Shown here: positions 5,104-5,152 of the stretch, in pieces | Layout: each line of letters opens with the position of its first letter | How positions within the stretch are numbered: position 1 is the stretch's first letter | Source of the DNA: Lachnospiraceae bacterium | Lineage (GTDB): Bacteria > Bacillota_A > Clostridia > Lachnospirales > Lachnospiraceae | Direction: 5' to 3' | DNA: 5,152 nucleotides | Assembly: GCA_024689605.1 (NCBI GenBank) | Contig: JAILDD010000059.1 | Location: 1-5,152, forward strand | Notes under the pieces: generated by a model | The model's input: the letters and a program-made list of their open reading frames with translations, nothing else | Database searches by the model: none | Told to the model about the DNA's origin: nothing | Position numbers and translations under genes: made by a program

Positions 5104-5152
5104 GCAGAAGTGAACGTTGGAATACGCCGAATGAGATCAAACGTAATTTTCC
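5100..5152 (+). CDS. Start of a possible ClpX-like AAA+ unfoldase (cut by window end)
   Basis: Only 17 codons are visible: GTG start, then SRSERWNTPNEIKRNF. The frame is open to the window end. The start is well supported by AAAGGAG nine bases upstream and the GTGA overlap with the previous gene. TPNEIKRNF resembles the stretch of ClpX that precedes its VIGQ motif (typically TPxEIRxxLDxYVIGQ). In ClpX this stretch follows a zinc-binding domain of about 60 residues. Here it appears within ten residues of the start, so the protein would lack that domain. Its position in an operon with a ClpP-type peptidase supports the idea. Seventeen residues are too few for a firm call, and another AAA+ or an unrelated protein remains possible. 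Confidence 0.5.
   Translation, partial: MSRSERWNTPNEIKRNF

Overview
The window looks like an accessory (non-core) stretch of a Gram-positive, Clostridia-like Firmicute. I infer this from strong Shine-Dalgarno sites of the GGAGG type ahead of nearly every gene, MKK-type secretion signals, a moderately AT-rich composition and several short, tightly packed genes. All convincing genes are on the + strand. No rRNA, tRNA, CRISPR array or insertion sequence is visible. I cannot name a species from the sequence.

Layout. Positions 1 to about 750 hold no intact gene. They contain orphan ribosome binding sites, short palindromes and possible decayed remains of a zinc-ribbon gene. Positions 749-977 carry two overlapping small reading frames, each with a good ribosome binding site (31 and 53 codons), which may be one gene split at a run of seven A. 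Next is a full-length cytidylate kinase (1008-1676), a housekeeping enzyme here away from its usual partners. It is followed by two exported proteins: a TlpA/ResA-like thioredoxin with an added beta-sandwich-like tail (1745-2521), and a protein with a signal peptide, a four-cysteine zinc ribbon and two peptidoglycan-binding-like repeats (2618-3412).

The last third is a separate, compact cluster. It starts with a perfect 12-bp inverted repeat (3465-3508) whose 3' arm contains the ribosome binding site of a 67-residue orphan protein (3516-3719). That gene overlaps a divergent ClpP-type peptidase (3716-4303) by four bases. ClpP is followed after 17 bases by an AAA+-like protein with degenerate nucleotide-binding motifs (4321-5103). 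This overlaps, again by four bases, a gene cut off by the window end (5100 onward), whose 17 visible residues resemble the segment of ClpX just before its AAA+ core.

My main proposal is that 3465 to beyond 5152 encodes a dedicated accessory Clp protease. It would comprise a peptidase with an intact catalytic triad but a remodelled ATPase-docking surface, a probably ATPase-inactive AAA+ relative, a candidate ClpX-like unfoldase and a small partner protein. An RNA hairpin would control translation at the head of the cluster. The catalytic identity of ClpP is firm. The ClpX call and the joint function are inference.
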